A stretch of 64,000 nt of DNA, taken from the NCBI RefSeq assembly GCF_014200175.1, contig NZ_JACHBD010000006.1:372001-436000 (forward strand), in the 5' to 3' direction. Position 1 is the stretch's first letter, and the number at the start of each line of letters is the position of its first letter. The notes under the pieces are model-generated. The model searched no databases. It was given only the letters and a program-made list of their open reading frames with translations, and had not been told where the DNA came from. Source of the stretch: Rhizobium lentis. Its GTDB lineage: Bacteria > Pseudomonadota > Alphaproteobacteria > Rhizobiales > Rhizobiaceae. A program made the position numbers and the translations under genes. Shown piece after piece: positions 37,417-46,021 of this stretch.

Positions 37417-38133
37417 GTGCGCAAGAGCCTTCCGGAATTCAAGTACCTGACCTTCGACGTCGTCGGCACGCTCATTGATTTCGAGGGCGGCCTCAAGAGT
37501 TGTTTCGCCGAGATCGCGGCCGAAACGGGAAATGAAATCGATGGCGAACAGGCGCTCAGCCTCTATCGCGAGGCCCGCTACTGCGACGACGCCGACCTCT
37601 TTCCCGACGACCTCGTGCGTGTCTACCTCGCGATCGCGCCGAAGCTCGGCCTGCCCACCGACCGCAAATATGGCGAGCGGCTGCGGGACTCGGCGAAAAG
37701 CTGGAAGGGTTTCGCAGACAGCGCCGCAGCCCTGGCAAGGCTCGGGCAAAACTACCGCCTGGTTGCGATGACCAATGCCCGCCGCTGGGCCTTCGCCTTC
37801 TTCGAGAAGGAGCTCGGCAATCCCTTCCATGCCGCCTTCACCGCCGACGATACCGGGACCGAGAAACCCGATCCCGCCTTTTTCGAGACGGTCTTCGCCT
37901 ACATTGCTTCGGAAGGCCATTCGAAGGACGATATCCTGCATGTCGCCCAGAGCCAGTATCACGATATCGGGATATCCAGGAAACTCGGAGTGACCAATTG
38001 CTGGATCGAACGGCGGCATGCTGAGAAGGGTTACGGCGGCACGATCGAACCAACCGAGTTTACGACACCCGACTATCATTTCACGTCCATGGCCGGCCTT
38101 GCCGATGCCGTGGCCGCCGCGCGCGCCGCCTGA
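37417..38133 (+). CDS. HAD superfamily hydrolase (type II dehalogenase-like)
   Basis: 238 aa. GTG start at 37417, with AGGGGA six bases upstream. Motif I is FDVVGTLIDF: the nucleophilic Asp is kept, but the +2 acid/base Asp of phosphatases is Val. Motif II AMTNARRW, motif III lysine in DTGTEKPDPAFFETVF, motif IV VAQSQYHDIGISRKLG. The overall pattern is that of the 27.6-kb protein, and the motif IV segment (HVAQSQYHDI versus HCSSSFRYDL) is alignable. It sits between the aminotransferase and the ABC importer. Substrate unknown; a role in hydrolysing a pathway intermediate rather than dehalogenation is my inference. Confidence 0.8.
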   Translation: MRKSLPEFKYLTFDVVGTLIDFEGGLKSCFAEIAAETGNEIDGEQALSLYREARYCDDADLFPDDLVRVYLAIAPKLGLPTDRKYGERLRDSAKSWKGFADSAAALARLGQNYRLVAMTNARRWAFAFFEKELGNPFHAAFTADDTGTEKPDPAFFETVFAYIASEGHSKDDILHVAQSQYHDIGISRKLGVTNCWIERRHAEKGYGGTIEPTEFTTPDYHFTSMAGLADAVAAARAA

Positions 38134-38196
38134 CTTTTAAAACCGGATCGGGCTCGCCCAGCAAGGCCGCCCGCCACAGAAGAAAAGGGGAATGAG

Positions 38197-39807
38197 ATGA
38201 ACGACAAGATCACCAATTGGACCAGATCCGACGACGCCATGGTCGAAACCGCCATCCGTCGTGGCGCCACCCGCCGCGAGCTGCTGCATATGTTGCTCGC
38301 GGGCGGCGTCGCCATGTCCGCCGGTGGACTCGTGCTCGGTCGCGCCGGCAAGGCGCTCGCCGCCACGCCCGTTTCCGGCGGCGCGCTGAAGGCGGCCGGC
38401 TGGTCGTCCTCCACGGCCGACACGCTCGACCCCGCCAAGGCGTCACTCTCCACCGACTATGTCCGCTGCTGCGCCTTCTACAACCGCCTGACCTATATCC
38501 AGTCGGACGGTACGCCGCGGATGGAACTCGCCGAATCTGTCGAAAGCGGCGATGCGAAAGTCTGGACGATCAAGCTGCGCAGCGGCGTAACCTTTCATGA
38601 CGGCAAGCCGCTCACTGCCGACGATGTGGTCTTCTCGATGAAGCGCCATCTCGACCCGGCGGTCGGCTCCAAAGTCGCCAAGATTGCCAAACAAATGACA
38701 GGCTTCAAAGCGGTCGACAAACTGACCGTCGAGATTACCCTGGAAAACCCCAATGCCGATCTGCCGACGATTCTCGGCATGCACCACTTCATGATCGTTG
38801 CCGACGGCACAACCGATTTTTCCAAGGGCAATGGTACCGGCGCTTTCGTGCGGGAAGTTTTTGAGCCCGGCGTCCGCTCGATCGGGCTGAAGAACAAAAA
38901 CTACTGGAAGACCAACCACCCGAACGTTGATTCTTTTGAGTTCTTTGCCATCAGCGAGGACAATGCGCGCATTAATGCGCTGCTCTCGGGCGATATTCAC
39001 CTCGCCGCAGCCATCAATCCACGATCCGTGCGTCTGATGGACGGCAAAGACGGCTTCTTCCTCTCCAAAACGACGTCCGGCAATTACACGGATCTGAATA
39101 TCCGTCTGGACATGTCTCCCGGCGACAAGAAGGGCTTCGTGGAGGGCATGAAATATCTGATCAACCGCGAGCAGATTCAGAAATCGGCCTTGCGCGGCTT
39201 TGCCGAAATCGGCAATGACCAGCCGATATCGCCGGCCAATTTCTATTACAATGCCGACCTGAAGCCGAAGGCATTCGATCCGGAAAAAGCGAAGTTCCTG
39301 TTCGAGAAGGCAGGCCTTCTCGGCCAGTCGATCCCTGTTATTGCCTCCGACGCAGCCAATTCCGCGATCGACATGGCGATGATCGTCCAGGCGGCCGGCG
39401 CCGAAATCGGCATGAAGCTCGACGTGCAGCGGGTACCATCCGATGGTTACTGGGACAATTACTGGCTCAAAGCCCCGATCCATTTCGGCAATATTAATCC
39501 GCGCCCGACACCCGACATTTTGTTCTCGCTTCTCTATGCGTCTGACGCGCCTTGGAACGAGAGCCAGTACAAGTCAGAGAAGTTCGATCGGATGCTGATC
39601 GAGGCCCGCGGCTCGCTCGATCAAGCCAAGCGCCGGGAGATCTACAACGAAATGCAGGTCATGGTGTCGGAAGAAGCCGGCACCATCATACCGGCCTATC
39701 TCTCCAACGTCGATGCGGTGTCGTCCAAAGTCAAGGGGCTTGAATCCAACCCGCTCGGCGGAATGATGGGCTATTCCTTCCCGGAATATATCTGGTTGGA
39801 ATCCTGA
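38197..39807 (+). CDS. Peptide/nickel-type ABC transporter substrate-binding protein, Tat-exported
   Basis: 536 aa, family 5 solute-binding protein. A twin-arginine signal (ATRRELLHMLLAGG, arginines at 26-27) is followed by a hydrophobic stretch and an ALA cleavage site near residue 55. Family segments include DTLDPAKASLSTDYV, WTIKLRSGVTFHDGKPLTADDVVFS (in two pieces) and YLINREQIQKSALRG. AAAAGGGGAATGAG precedes the ATG. It is the first gene of a complete importer with two permeases and a double ATPase. Ligand not predictable; the genetic setting favours an amino-acid derivative or small peptide. Confidence 0.9.
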   Translation: MNDKITNWTRSDDAMVETAIRRGATRRELLHMLLAGGVAMSAGGLVLGRAGKALAATPVSGGALKAAGWSSSTADTLDPAKASLSTDYVRCCAFYNRLTYIQSDGTPRMELAESVESGDAKVWTIKLRSGVTFHDGKPLTADDVVFSMKRHLDPAVGSKVAKIAKQMTGFKAVDKLTVEITLENPNADLPTILGMHHFMIVADGTTDFSKGNGTGAFVREVFEPGVRSIGLKNKNYWKTNHPNVDSFEFFAISEDNARINALLSGDIHLAAAINPRSVRLMDGKDGFFLSKTTSGNYTDLNIRLDMSPGDKKGFVEGMKYLINREQIQKSALRGFAEIGNDQPISPANFYYNADLKPKAFDPEKAKFLFEKAGLLGQSIPVIASDAANSAIDMAMIVQAAGAEIGMKLDVQRVPSDGYWDNYWLKAPIHFGNINPRPTPDILFSLLYASDAPWNESQYKSEKFDRMLIEARGSLDQAKRREIYNEMQVMVSEEAGTIIPAYLSNVDAVSSKVKGLESNPLGGMMGYSFPEYIWLES

Positions 39808-39819
39808 CGAGGCACCCGG

Positions 39820-39841
39820 CCGGGAACAGGATTGTTCCCGG
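39820..39841 (+). terminator. Hairpin between binding-protein and permease genes
   Basis: CCGGGAACA / TGTTCCCGG, a perfect 9-bp stem with a four-base loop, 13 bases after the stop codon. There is no U-tract. It is probably an mRNA-stabilising or attenuating element that keeps the binding protein more abundant than the membrane subunits. Confidence 0.5.
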
Positions 39842-39897
39842 TCATTCCTCCCCTTTCGTGATAAGCTGTCGGACTTCGGCCGACGGGGAGCATGAAG

Positions 39898-40848
39898 ATG
39901 AACAATCCGATCCTGTCCCTTATAGCAAGCAGGCTGCTGATCGCAGTCGTCACGCTGATTATTGTATCCTTCGCGGTGTTCTTCGCCACGACCATGCTTC
40001 CGGGCGATACGGCGTCCATCCTGCTCGGGCAGGCGGCAACGCCAGAGGCCGTCGAAGGACTGCGCAAGGCAATGCATCTCGACCAGCCGGCTTTTCTCCG
40101 CTTCGTCTACTGGATGATGGGACTGTTGTCAGGCGACCTCGGCACGTCCTACGCCAACGATATGCCAATCGCTGACCTCATCGGCGGCCGCTTTGCAAAT
40201 TCGATGAAGCTGGCGGGCATCACCGCCTTGTTTGCGGTGCCGATCGCCCTGACACTCGGCATCACGGCAGCCATGATGCGAGGAACGCTCTATGACCGTG
40301 CAGTCACCGTGCTTACGATTGGCGTGATATCGGTGCCTGAATTTATGATCGCGACGTCGGCCGTCCTGTTCTTTGCGGTCTATCTGCAGTGGCTGCCGGC
40401 AATCTCCCTGACCAATGAAGCGAAAACCTTCACCGATATGCTACGGGTCTATGCGATGCCGGTAATCACACTGACCTTCGGCGTATCGGCGCAGATGATC
40501 CGGATGACGCGGGCTGCCGTGATTGAAACGCTGAACACGCCCTATGCCGAAATGGCGTTGCTGAAAGGCGCCTCGCGCAGTCGCATCGTTTTGAAGCATG
40601 CATTGCCGAATGCGCTCGGCCCGATCGTCAATGCGGTTGCACTCTCGCTTTCTTATCTGCTCGGCGGCGTCATCATCGTCGAAACGATCTTCAATTATCC
40701 CGGAATTGCCAAGCTGATGGTCGATGCGGTCGCAACGCGCGACCTGCCGCTTGTCCAGACCTGCGCGATGGTCTTCTGCGTCGGTTACCTCATCCTCATC
40801 ACGCTTGCCGACATTGTTGCCATTCTTTCCAATCCGAGGCTGCGATGA
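39898..40848 (+). CDS. ABC transporter permease (DppB type)
   Basis: 316 aa from the second of two close ATGs (39898, with GGGGAG seven bases upstream; the first, 39892, is too near the ribosome site). Six membrane helices are visible, the first at residues ~10-32. The EAA-type cytoplasmic loop that contacts the ATPase is EMALLKGASRSRIVLKHALPNA. It begins MNNPILSLIASRLL, typical of oligopeptide/dipeptide permease subunit B. Its end overlaps the next permease by four bases (ATGA), indicating translational coupling. Confidence 0.9.
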   Translation: MNNPILSLIASRLLIAVVTLIIVSFAVFFATTMLPGDTASILLGQAATPEAVEGLRKAMHLDQPAFLRFVYWMMGLLSGDLGTSYANDMPIADLIGGRFANSMKLAGITALFAVPIALTLGITAAMMRGTLYDRAVTVLTIGVISVPEFMIATSAVLFFAVYLQWLPAISLTNEAKTFTDMLRVYAMPVITLTFGVSAQMIRMTRAAVIETLNTPYAEMALLKGASRSRIVLKHALPNALGPIVNAVALSLSYLLGGVIIVETIFNYPGIAKLMVDAVATRDLPLVQTCAMVFCVGYLILITLADIVAILSNPRLR

Positions 40849-41702
40849 CATCCCATATCGAACAACGGCCCGCCGCGGCGCGCCGGCTCAGCTACCGCTT
40901 CAATCTCGTCGGGCTCCTGGGGCTTGCCGTCATCCTGTTCTGGGCCTTTATCGCGATCTTCGCGCACACGCTCATCCCCTACCCAGTGGGCGAAATCGTC
41001 GATTACGACTATTTCGGCCCGATATCCCATCAGTTTTGGATGGGATCGGATTATCTCGGCCGCGATGTCTTCTCGCGCATCCTGATGGGCGCGCGCTACA
41101 CGGTCGGCATCTCTCTTGCGGCAGTGACGATCGCCTGCTTCAGCGGCGTCGTACTCGGCATGATAGCGGCCGTCGCCGGTGGTTGGCTCGACACGTTGCT
41201 CTCCCGTTTCCTCGATGCCATGAATTCCATTCCGTCCAAGCTCTTCGGCTTAGTCGTGGTCGCAGCAGTCGGATCGTCGATCCCGGTACTGATCCTGACG
41301 CTTTCGGTGATTTATATCCCGGGCTCCTATCGTTTCGCTCGGGCTCTCGCCGTGAACGTCAACTCCATGGACTTCATCACTGTCGCCCGCATCCGCGGTG
41401 AAAGCACCGTTTATCTGATCCGCTCGGAAATTCTGCCCAACATCGTGGGTCCCGTACTTGCCGATCTCGGGCTCCGCTTCGTCTTCATCGTTCTCCTGCT
41501 CTCCGGCCTTTCCTTCCTTGGACTGGGCGTGCAGCCACCGTATGCGGACTGGGGTGCGCTCGTGCGTGAAAACATCGGCGGCCTGCCATTCGGGGCTCCC
41601 GCCGTCATGTTCCCATCGCTTGCCATCGCCAGCCTCACGATCAGCGTGAACCTTTTGATAGACAACCTGCCGCAGAAGATCCGCGACCGGAGCGCATCAT
41701 GA
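40845..41702 (+). CDS. ABC transporter permease (DppC type)
   Basis: 285 aa. N-terminal helix at residues ~25-45 (LVGLLGLAVILFWAFIAIFA), then HQFWMGSDYLGRDVFSRILMG, the standard DppC segment before the core, and an EAA loop TVARIRGESTVYLIRSEILPN. The C-terminus includes LGVQPPYADWGALVREN. It overlaps the upstream permease and the downstream ATPase by four bases each, so the three are one translationally coupled unit. Confidence 0.9.
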   Translation: MTSHIEQRPAAARRLSYRFNLVGLLGLAVILFWAFIAIFAHTLIPYPVGEIVDYDYFGPISHQFWMGSDYLGRDVFSRILMGARYTVGISLAAVTIACFSGVVLGMIAAVAGGWLDTLLSRFLDAMNSIPSKLFGLVVVAAVGSSIPVLILTLSVIYIPGSYRFARALAVNVNSMDFITVARIRGESTVYLIRSEILPNIVGPVLADLGLRFVFIVLLLSGLSFLGLGVQPPYADWGALVRENIGGLPFGAPAVMFPSLAIASLTISVNLLIDNLPQKIRDRSAS

Positions 41703-43354
41703 GCAACTTCATTGAAATCCGTGACCTCAAGGTCGAAGCAACCACCGATTCCGGCCGCCGCGTCGAAATCATCAAAGGCGTCAGCCTCGATATTGCCGCG
41801 GGCGAGATCGTTGCGCTGATCGGCGAGAGCGGCTCCGGCAAGACCACGATCGCCCTGACCCTGATGGGCCATACCCGGCCGGGCTGTCGCATTTCCGGCG
41901 GCAGTGTTTCGGTCGGCGGCAAGGATGTGGTCAGGCTCAGCGAAAAGCAGCGCGCCAAAATACGCGGCACCGAGGTCGCCTATGTGCCGCAATCGGCCGC
42001 CGCCGCCTTCAACCCGGCCACATCGATCATGGATCAGGTGATCGAGGTCACCCGTATTCATCAGTTGATGTCGCCGGAAGATGCCCGCGCTCGGGCGATC
42101 GAGCTCTTCCGAGCGCTGTCCCTACCCGAACCGGAAACGATCGGCAGCCGTTACCCGCACCAGGTTTCCGGCGGGCAGTTGCAGCGTCTCGCCGCCGCCA
42201 TGGCGCTGATCGGCGATCCGACACTTGTCATCTTCGACGAGCCGACGACAGCGCTCGATGTAACGACCCAGATCGAAGTCCTGCGCGCTTTCAAATCGGT
42301 TATGAAGAAGGGGGGCATATCAGGTGTCTACGTCTCGCACGATCTTGCCGTCGTCGCGCAGATCGCCGACCGCATCGTGGTGTTGAAAGGCGGGGAGACC
42401 CAGGAAACCGGCACTACCGAAGAGATCCTCAACAATGCCAAGCATCCCTATACCCGGCAGCTGCTTGCAGCCTTCGAGCCGAAACCGCGCGGCGCGGCAG
42501 GCCTTGCCGAGAGTGCGACGGCGCCGCTCCTGAAGATCGAGGATGTCGTTGCGGGTTATGGGCAGCGCCAGGCCGACGGCCTTCCTCTCGTACGCGCGGT
42601 CGAGCATGTGAGCCTGACACTGGAAAAGGGACGCAACCTCGGCATCATCGGCGAATCCGGTTGCGGCAAGTCGACTCTCGCACGCGCCATTGCCGGCATT
42701 CTGCCGGCCGCAGCCGGCAAGATCGTCTTCGACGGCACGGAGCTGCGCTGCAATGCGCGCGAGCGTTCCCGCGATCAGCTGCGCGAGATGCAGATCGTTT
42801 TCCAATATGCCGACACCGCGCTCAATCCGGCAAAATCCGTCGAGGACATCCTCGCCAGGCCTCTGGTTTTTTATCACCGCATGGATCGACAGGCGCGAAA
42901 CACCAGGATCGATCAACTGCTCGACATGGTGCGCCTTCCCCGCAATCTGCGCCACCGCAGGCCGGGAGAACTCTCGGGCGGACAGAAGCAGCGCGTCAAC
43001 TTCGCCCGGGCGCTTGCCGCCGATCCGAAGCTGATTCTTTGCGACGAGATTACCTCGGCCCTCGACACCGTTGTCGCTGCCGCCGTCATCGACCTGCTCA
43101 AGGAATTGCAGCGCGAACTGGGCCTCTCCTACATCTTCATCAGCCACGACCTCTCGGTGGTGGAGGCGATCTGCGACGAGATCGTCGTGATGTACGGCGG
43201 CCGGAAAGTCGAGGAAATCACCCCCTCGAAAGTGAAGGCGCCGCAACATCCCTATTCGCAACTGCTCTTCTCCTCCGTGCCGACACTCGACCCGGCCTGG
43301 CTCGACGGGCTCCAGCAGGATCCGGAATTGGTGCGGAGCTATTGCCGGCACTGA
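41699..43354 (+). CDS. Dual ATPase of the peptide-type ABC importer (DppD-DppF fusion)
   Basis: 551 aa carrying two complete nucleotide-binding domains. First: Walker A GESGSGKTT (~residue 40), signature VSGGQLQRLAAAMAL, Walker B LVIFDEPTTALD, switch VSHDLAVV. Second: Walker A GESGCGKST (~residue 318), signature LSGGQKQRVNFARAL, Walker B LILCDEITSALD, switch ISHDLSVV. The fused arrangement is common in rhizobia. The second Walker B has Ile instead of Pro after Asp-Glu, a known variant. It is the last gene of the importer operon. Confidence 0.92.
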   Translation: MSNFIEIRDLKVEATTDSGRRVEIIKGVSLDIAAGEIVALIGESGSGKTTIALTLMGHTRPGCRISGGSVSVGGKDVVRLSEKQRAKIRGTEVAYVPQSAAAAFNPATSIMDQVIEVTRIHQLMSPEDARARAIELFRALSLPEPETIGSRYPHQVSGGQLQRLAAAMALIGDPTLVIFDEPTTALDVTTQIEVLRAFKSVMKKGGISGVYVSHDLAVVAQIADRIVVLKGGETQETGTTEEILNNAKHPYTRQLLAAFEPKPRGAAGLAESATAPLLKIEDVVAGYGQRQADGLPLVRAVEHVSLTLEKGRNLGIIGESGCGKSTLARAIAGILPAAAGKIVFDGTELRCNARERSRDQLREMQIVFQYADTALNPAKSVEDILARPLVFYHRMDRQARNTRIDQLLDMVRLPRNLRHRRPGELSGGQKQRVNFARALAADPKLILCDEITSALDTVVAAAVIDLLKELQRELGLSYIFISHDLSVVEAICDEIVVMYGGRKVEEITPSKVKAPQHPYSQLLFSSVPTLDPAWLDGLQQDPELVRSYCRH

Positions 43355-43356
43355 AG

Positions 43357-43497
43357 TCAGACGGCTCGCGGTAAACTGCCTTGTCTAGAGCCGCCCACCT
43401 GATGCGCGAGACCTTCTTTGATCGCTGCTTTGAGATCAGGATCGCGCAGCATCAAGCCGGCCTGTTTCGAACCGCTGAAGGCCGGTGAACCGCTGGC
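43357..43497 (-). other. Gap of ~160 bases with an unidentified 46-codon open frame
   Basis: Between the ABC ATPase and the racemase-family gene the minus strand is open from just after a TAA (43498-43500) to a TGA (43357-43359). It encodes a peptide containing GSKQAGLMLRDPDLKAAIKE, which reads like a genuine protein C-terminus, but there is no credible start or ribosome site. It may be a 3' gene remnant; I could not identify the parent. Confidence 0.3.
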
Positions 43498-43516
43498 TTA
43501 ACTGTGCGCACTTTCT

Positions 43517-44200
43517 TCAACGTGGGAGCGCGCTTAGTGCGGAGGACATGTGCAGGACACCAAGCTCAGGGCTAGTAAGTACCGACACCGATGCCTCGCT
43601 CATTTTATTGAGAGCATTCGCCATCGACGCTTGAGCAAGGACAACCACGTCGACGCTGCCCACGAGTGCGGCGAGGCCTTCACGTATCATTGCATCATGC
43701 GCCGCCCTGTCCCCGCTTCGCAATTTTTCAAAGGCGCCATCACAAAGACGACCGGTCACGGAAACCTTATGCCCCATTCTTTCAGCATGGCGTTCAATTA
43801 GCCGGGTTGTAGGATTCATGGTCGTAGGCAGAGTTGCAAGGACGCCAATTCGGTTCCCGCGCCGGATCGCCTCAATCGCCATGCCATCATCTATCCGGAA
43901 GAGCGGGACGGGGCAGAGCGGCATTGCCGCATCCGCTGCAGGACCGAGTGAGGAACAGGTGACGAGGACCGCCGAAGCCCCTGCATCCACCGCCGACCAA
44001 ATGTGACCCGCTAGCCGCCGCATAGTTTGAGGTGACAGCGCGCCTTCGCGAATGGTGTTTCCCAGCAGGCTCTCATCTAACATATTGAACGAGCGCCAAC
44101 CGGGCAGATGGAGACCGACGAGTTCGTTAGACACGGGTATGATCCCGGGAACCGTATGGATCATAGCAAGCGCAGGGCAATCATTAATTTCCGTAGGCAT
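43517..44200 (-). CDS. Aspartate/glutamate racemase-family protein
   Basis: 227 aa. The fold signatures include IHTVPGIIPVSNEL at the N-terminus, the first catalytic-type cysteine in VLVTCSSLGPAAD near residue 84, and RIGVLATLPTTMNPT. The position of the second catalytic cysteine is occupied by VVVLAQASMAN, so a two-base racemase mechanism is unlikely; such one-cysteine members include arylmalonate decarboxylase- and maleate isomerase-like enzymes and many uncharacterised ones. AGAGAT lies seven bases before the ATG. It is isolated between the ABC operon and the oxidase region. Confidence 0.72.
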   Translation of the reverse strand: MPTEINDCPALAMIHTVPGIIPVSNELVGLHLPGWRSFNMLDESLLGNTIREGALSPQTMRRLAGHIWSAVDAGASAVLVTCSSLGPAADAAMPLCPVPLFRIDDGMAIEAIRRGNRIGVLATLPTTMNPTTRLIERHAERMGHKVSVTGRLCDGAFEKLRSGDRAAHDAMIREGLAALVGSVDVVVLAQASMANALNKMSEASVSVLTSPELGVLHMSSALSALPR

Positions 44201-44362
44201 GGCTTAGATCTCTATTTTGGTTGTGCGCGCTCATCAATTGGAGCCGGCAGCAGTCGGTTGATGTGGCCCTGAACCCGGCATCTGTCGTGCTACGACCGAA
44301 GTCGATTCAAAACCGTTGTCGTCAGACGATGCTTTACACCTTACCTGCTCAACGGCGGAAGT

Positions 44363-44476
44363 TTTGACTGTCATGGCGCCGAACACGGAACATTCCGCCG
44401 TACCGGCATTTTCATTCGACGCATGCTCCTCGCCTTCCTCCGGTAGCTTCAGCCGAGTTCACTTCGAGGACGCGCC
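44363..44476 (+). promoter_or_regulatory. Copy B of the duplicated leader (matches 22112-22227)
   Basis: The 445-base gap between the racemase-family gene and the first oxidase contains TTTGACTG (44363-44370), the dyad CGGAACATTCCG (44386-44397), GCATGCTCCTCGCCTTCC (44421-44438; 17 of 18 bases as in copy A) and GTTCACTTCGAGGACGCGCCATGACAC (44457-44483; 24 of 27 as in copy A). The distance from the TTGAC block to the ATG is 113 here and 115 in copy A. Possibly still the promoter of the 44646 oxidase gene. Confidence 0.55.
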
Positions 44477-44550
44477 ATGACACCAATCTATGATCCAGGC
44501 AGTCGCCCCTGCCCACGGCATTTGCGGCCGGCTCGCACCGCTATTTCAAC
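44477..44550 (+). pseudogene. Eroded 5' end of an aldehyde dehydrogenase gene
   Basis: Directly after leader B, the ATG at 44477 starts MTPIYDPGS, comparable with MTLSFDPNT of the 22.2-kb aldehyde dehydrogenase. After a small length change the similarity continues in another frame as PAHGICGRLAP against PVGHFIGGRLVP. Beyond ~44550 it fades and the frame closes near 44610. The simplest reading is the decayed start of a second copy of the 22.2-kb gene, replaced here by the oxidase at 44646. Alignment was done by eye. Confidence 0.5.
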
Positions 44551-44645
44551 TCGATACGATAGCCGTCATCGGCTCAGATGCTTCTGCCGGAGGGGCAGAA
44601 ACAGTGCCGTATAAGTCGGTTCCAAATCAACTCAGGTCAGCCTCC

Positions 44646-45968
44646 ATGTCTCCACTCCTCAAACGAATACACAGCGAAGAATCACTCCCCGCCAAGGCGG
44701 ACGTCGTGGTCATCGGCGGCGGCATCATTGGCGCAACCGCGGCTTTCTTTCTGGCGGAGCGGGGACTCTCGGTCGCTCTGGTCGAAAAAGGCCATGTCGG
44801 CTGCGAGCAGTCGAGCCGCAACTGGGGTTGGTGCCGCCAGCAGAACCGGGATGAGCGGGAGTTGCCGCTCTCGGGCGTGGCGCTGCGGCTCTGGGGTGAG
44901 TTTGAATCCAAAATTGGCGAGGACGTCGGTTTCCGTCGATGCGGTTTGCTCTACGCTACCGACAATCCGCGGCAATTGGCGGAATGGGAGGCATGGCGTG
45001 AGACGGCCCGCCAGTTCAACGTCAATACGAAGATGCTTGGTGCCGCAGAAGCGGCTGCCACAATCCCGGCAAATGGTCGCCGATGGCTCGGCGGGGTCCA
45101 TTCCATTGACGATGGCAAGGGCGAGCCCGCCATCGCCGCGCCGACCATCGCTGAGGGCGCTCGCAAACTTGGAGCGACGGTCCATCAAGAGTGCGCAGCG
45201 CGGGGTCTTGATCTGGCGAATGGAGCAGTAGCCGGGGTGATCACAGAAAAGGGGCTGATCCGGACCCAAGCCGTTCTCTGCGCCGGCGGTGCCTGGACGT
45301 CCATGTTCTGTCGCCAGCACGGGGTTCTGTTCCCGCAGGCGAGCGTGCGCCAGACAGCGGTTCGTACGCGGCCCACAGCGAATGTGGGCGAGGCGATCTA
45401 TACGCCGGACTGCGCGCTGACTCGCCGGTTGGATGGCAGCTACACGCTTGCGATCAGCGGCAGGGCGATGCTCGACATCACCCCACAAGGCATTCGCTAC
45501 GCCCGCTGGTTCATGCCGATGTTCATGAAGCGTCTGAAAGCGGTGCAGTTCGGCATCGGCAAATCCTTCCTCCAGGGTCCGGAAGCATTCGGAAGCTTGA
45601 GCAAGAGTAAACCATCGGCCTTCGAGCGGATGCGCGTTCTTGACCCGCCACCGAGCCGCCGCACGATTGCGGCTGTTTTGAAACGGGTCACCGAGCAGTT
45701 TCCTGCATTGGCGGGAGTCGAACTCGCCGACAGCTGGGGAGCCTACGTGGATTTCACGCCGGACGCAGTGCCGGTCATCTCGCCGGCCGACGGTGTGAGA
45801 GGGTTCTATTTGGCCGCGGGCTGTTCCGGCCATGGCTTCGGCCTCGGTCCAGGCATCGGCCGTTTGGCGGCCGACCTCGTTGCCAATGATACACCCTGTG
45901 TCGACCCCACCCCCTTCCGCCTGTCGCGCCTCCTTGACGGTTCGAAGGTCAAAGTCGGCGCAATCTGA
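44646..45968 (+). CDS. DadA-like FAD-dependent amino acid oxidase/dehydrogenase (paralogue 1)
   Basis: 440 aa from the ATG at 44646; the longer open frame (from 44490) would include the pseudogene above, and the paralogue at 51652 supports this shorter start. FAD loop VVVIGGGIIGATAAFFLAE near residue 20, the diagnostic SSRNWGWCRQQNRD near residue 55, GGAWTSMFC and the C-terminal AAGCSGHGFGLGPGIGRL. DAO-family enzymes oxidise the amino group of D-amino acids, sarcosine or related secondary amines. It is followed by the HcnC-like subunit gene 53 bases downstream and may be in the same operon. Confidence 0.82.
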   Translation: MSPLLKRIHSEESLPAKADVVVIGGGIIGATAAFFLAERGLSVALVEKGHVGCEQSSRNWGWCRQQNRDERELPLSGVALRLWGEFESKIGEDVGFRRCGLLYATDNPRQLAEWEAWRETARQFNVNTKMLGAAEAAATIPANGRRWLGGVHSIDDGKGEPAIAAPTIAEGARKLGATVHQECAARGLDLANGAVAGVITEKGLIRTQAVLCAGGAWTSMFCRQHGVLFPQASVRQTAVRTRPTANVGEAIYTPDCALTRRLDGSYTLAISGRAMLDITPQGIRYARWFMPMFMKRLKAVQFGIGKSFLQGPEAFGSLSKSKPSAFERMRVLDPPPSRRTIAAVLKRVTEQFPALAGVELADSWGAYVDFTPDAVPVISPADGVRGFYLAAGCSGHGFGLGPGIGRLAADLVANDTPCVDPTPFRLSRLLDGSKVKVGAI

Positions 45969-46021
45969 TCGTGAGGCCAAAACCGGAGAAGGCTGTGGGG
46001 TGCCTGGGAAAAGCTAGCGCA

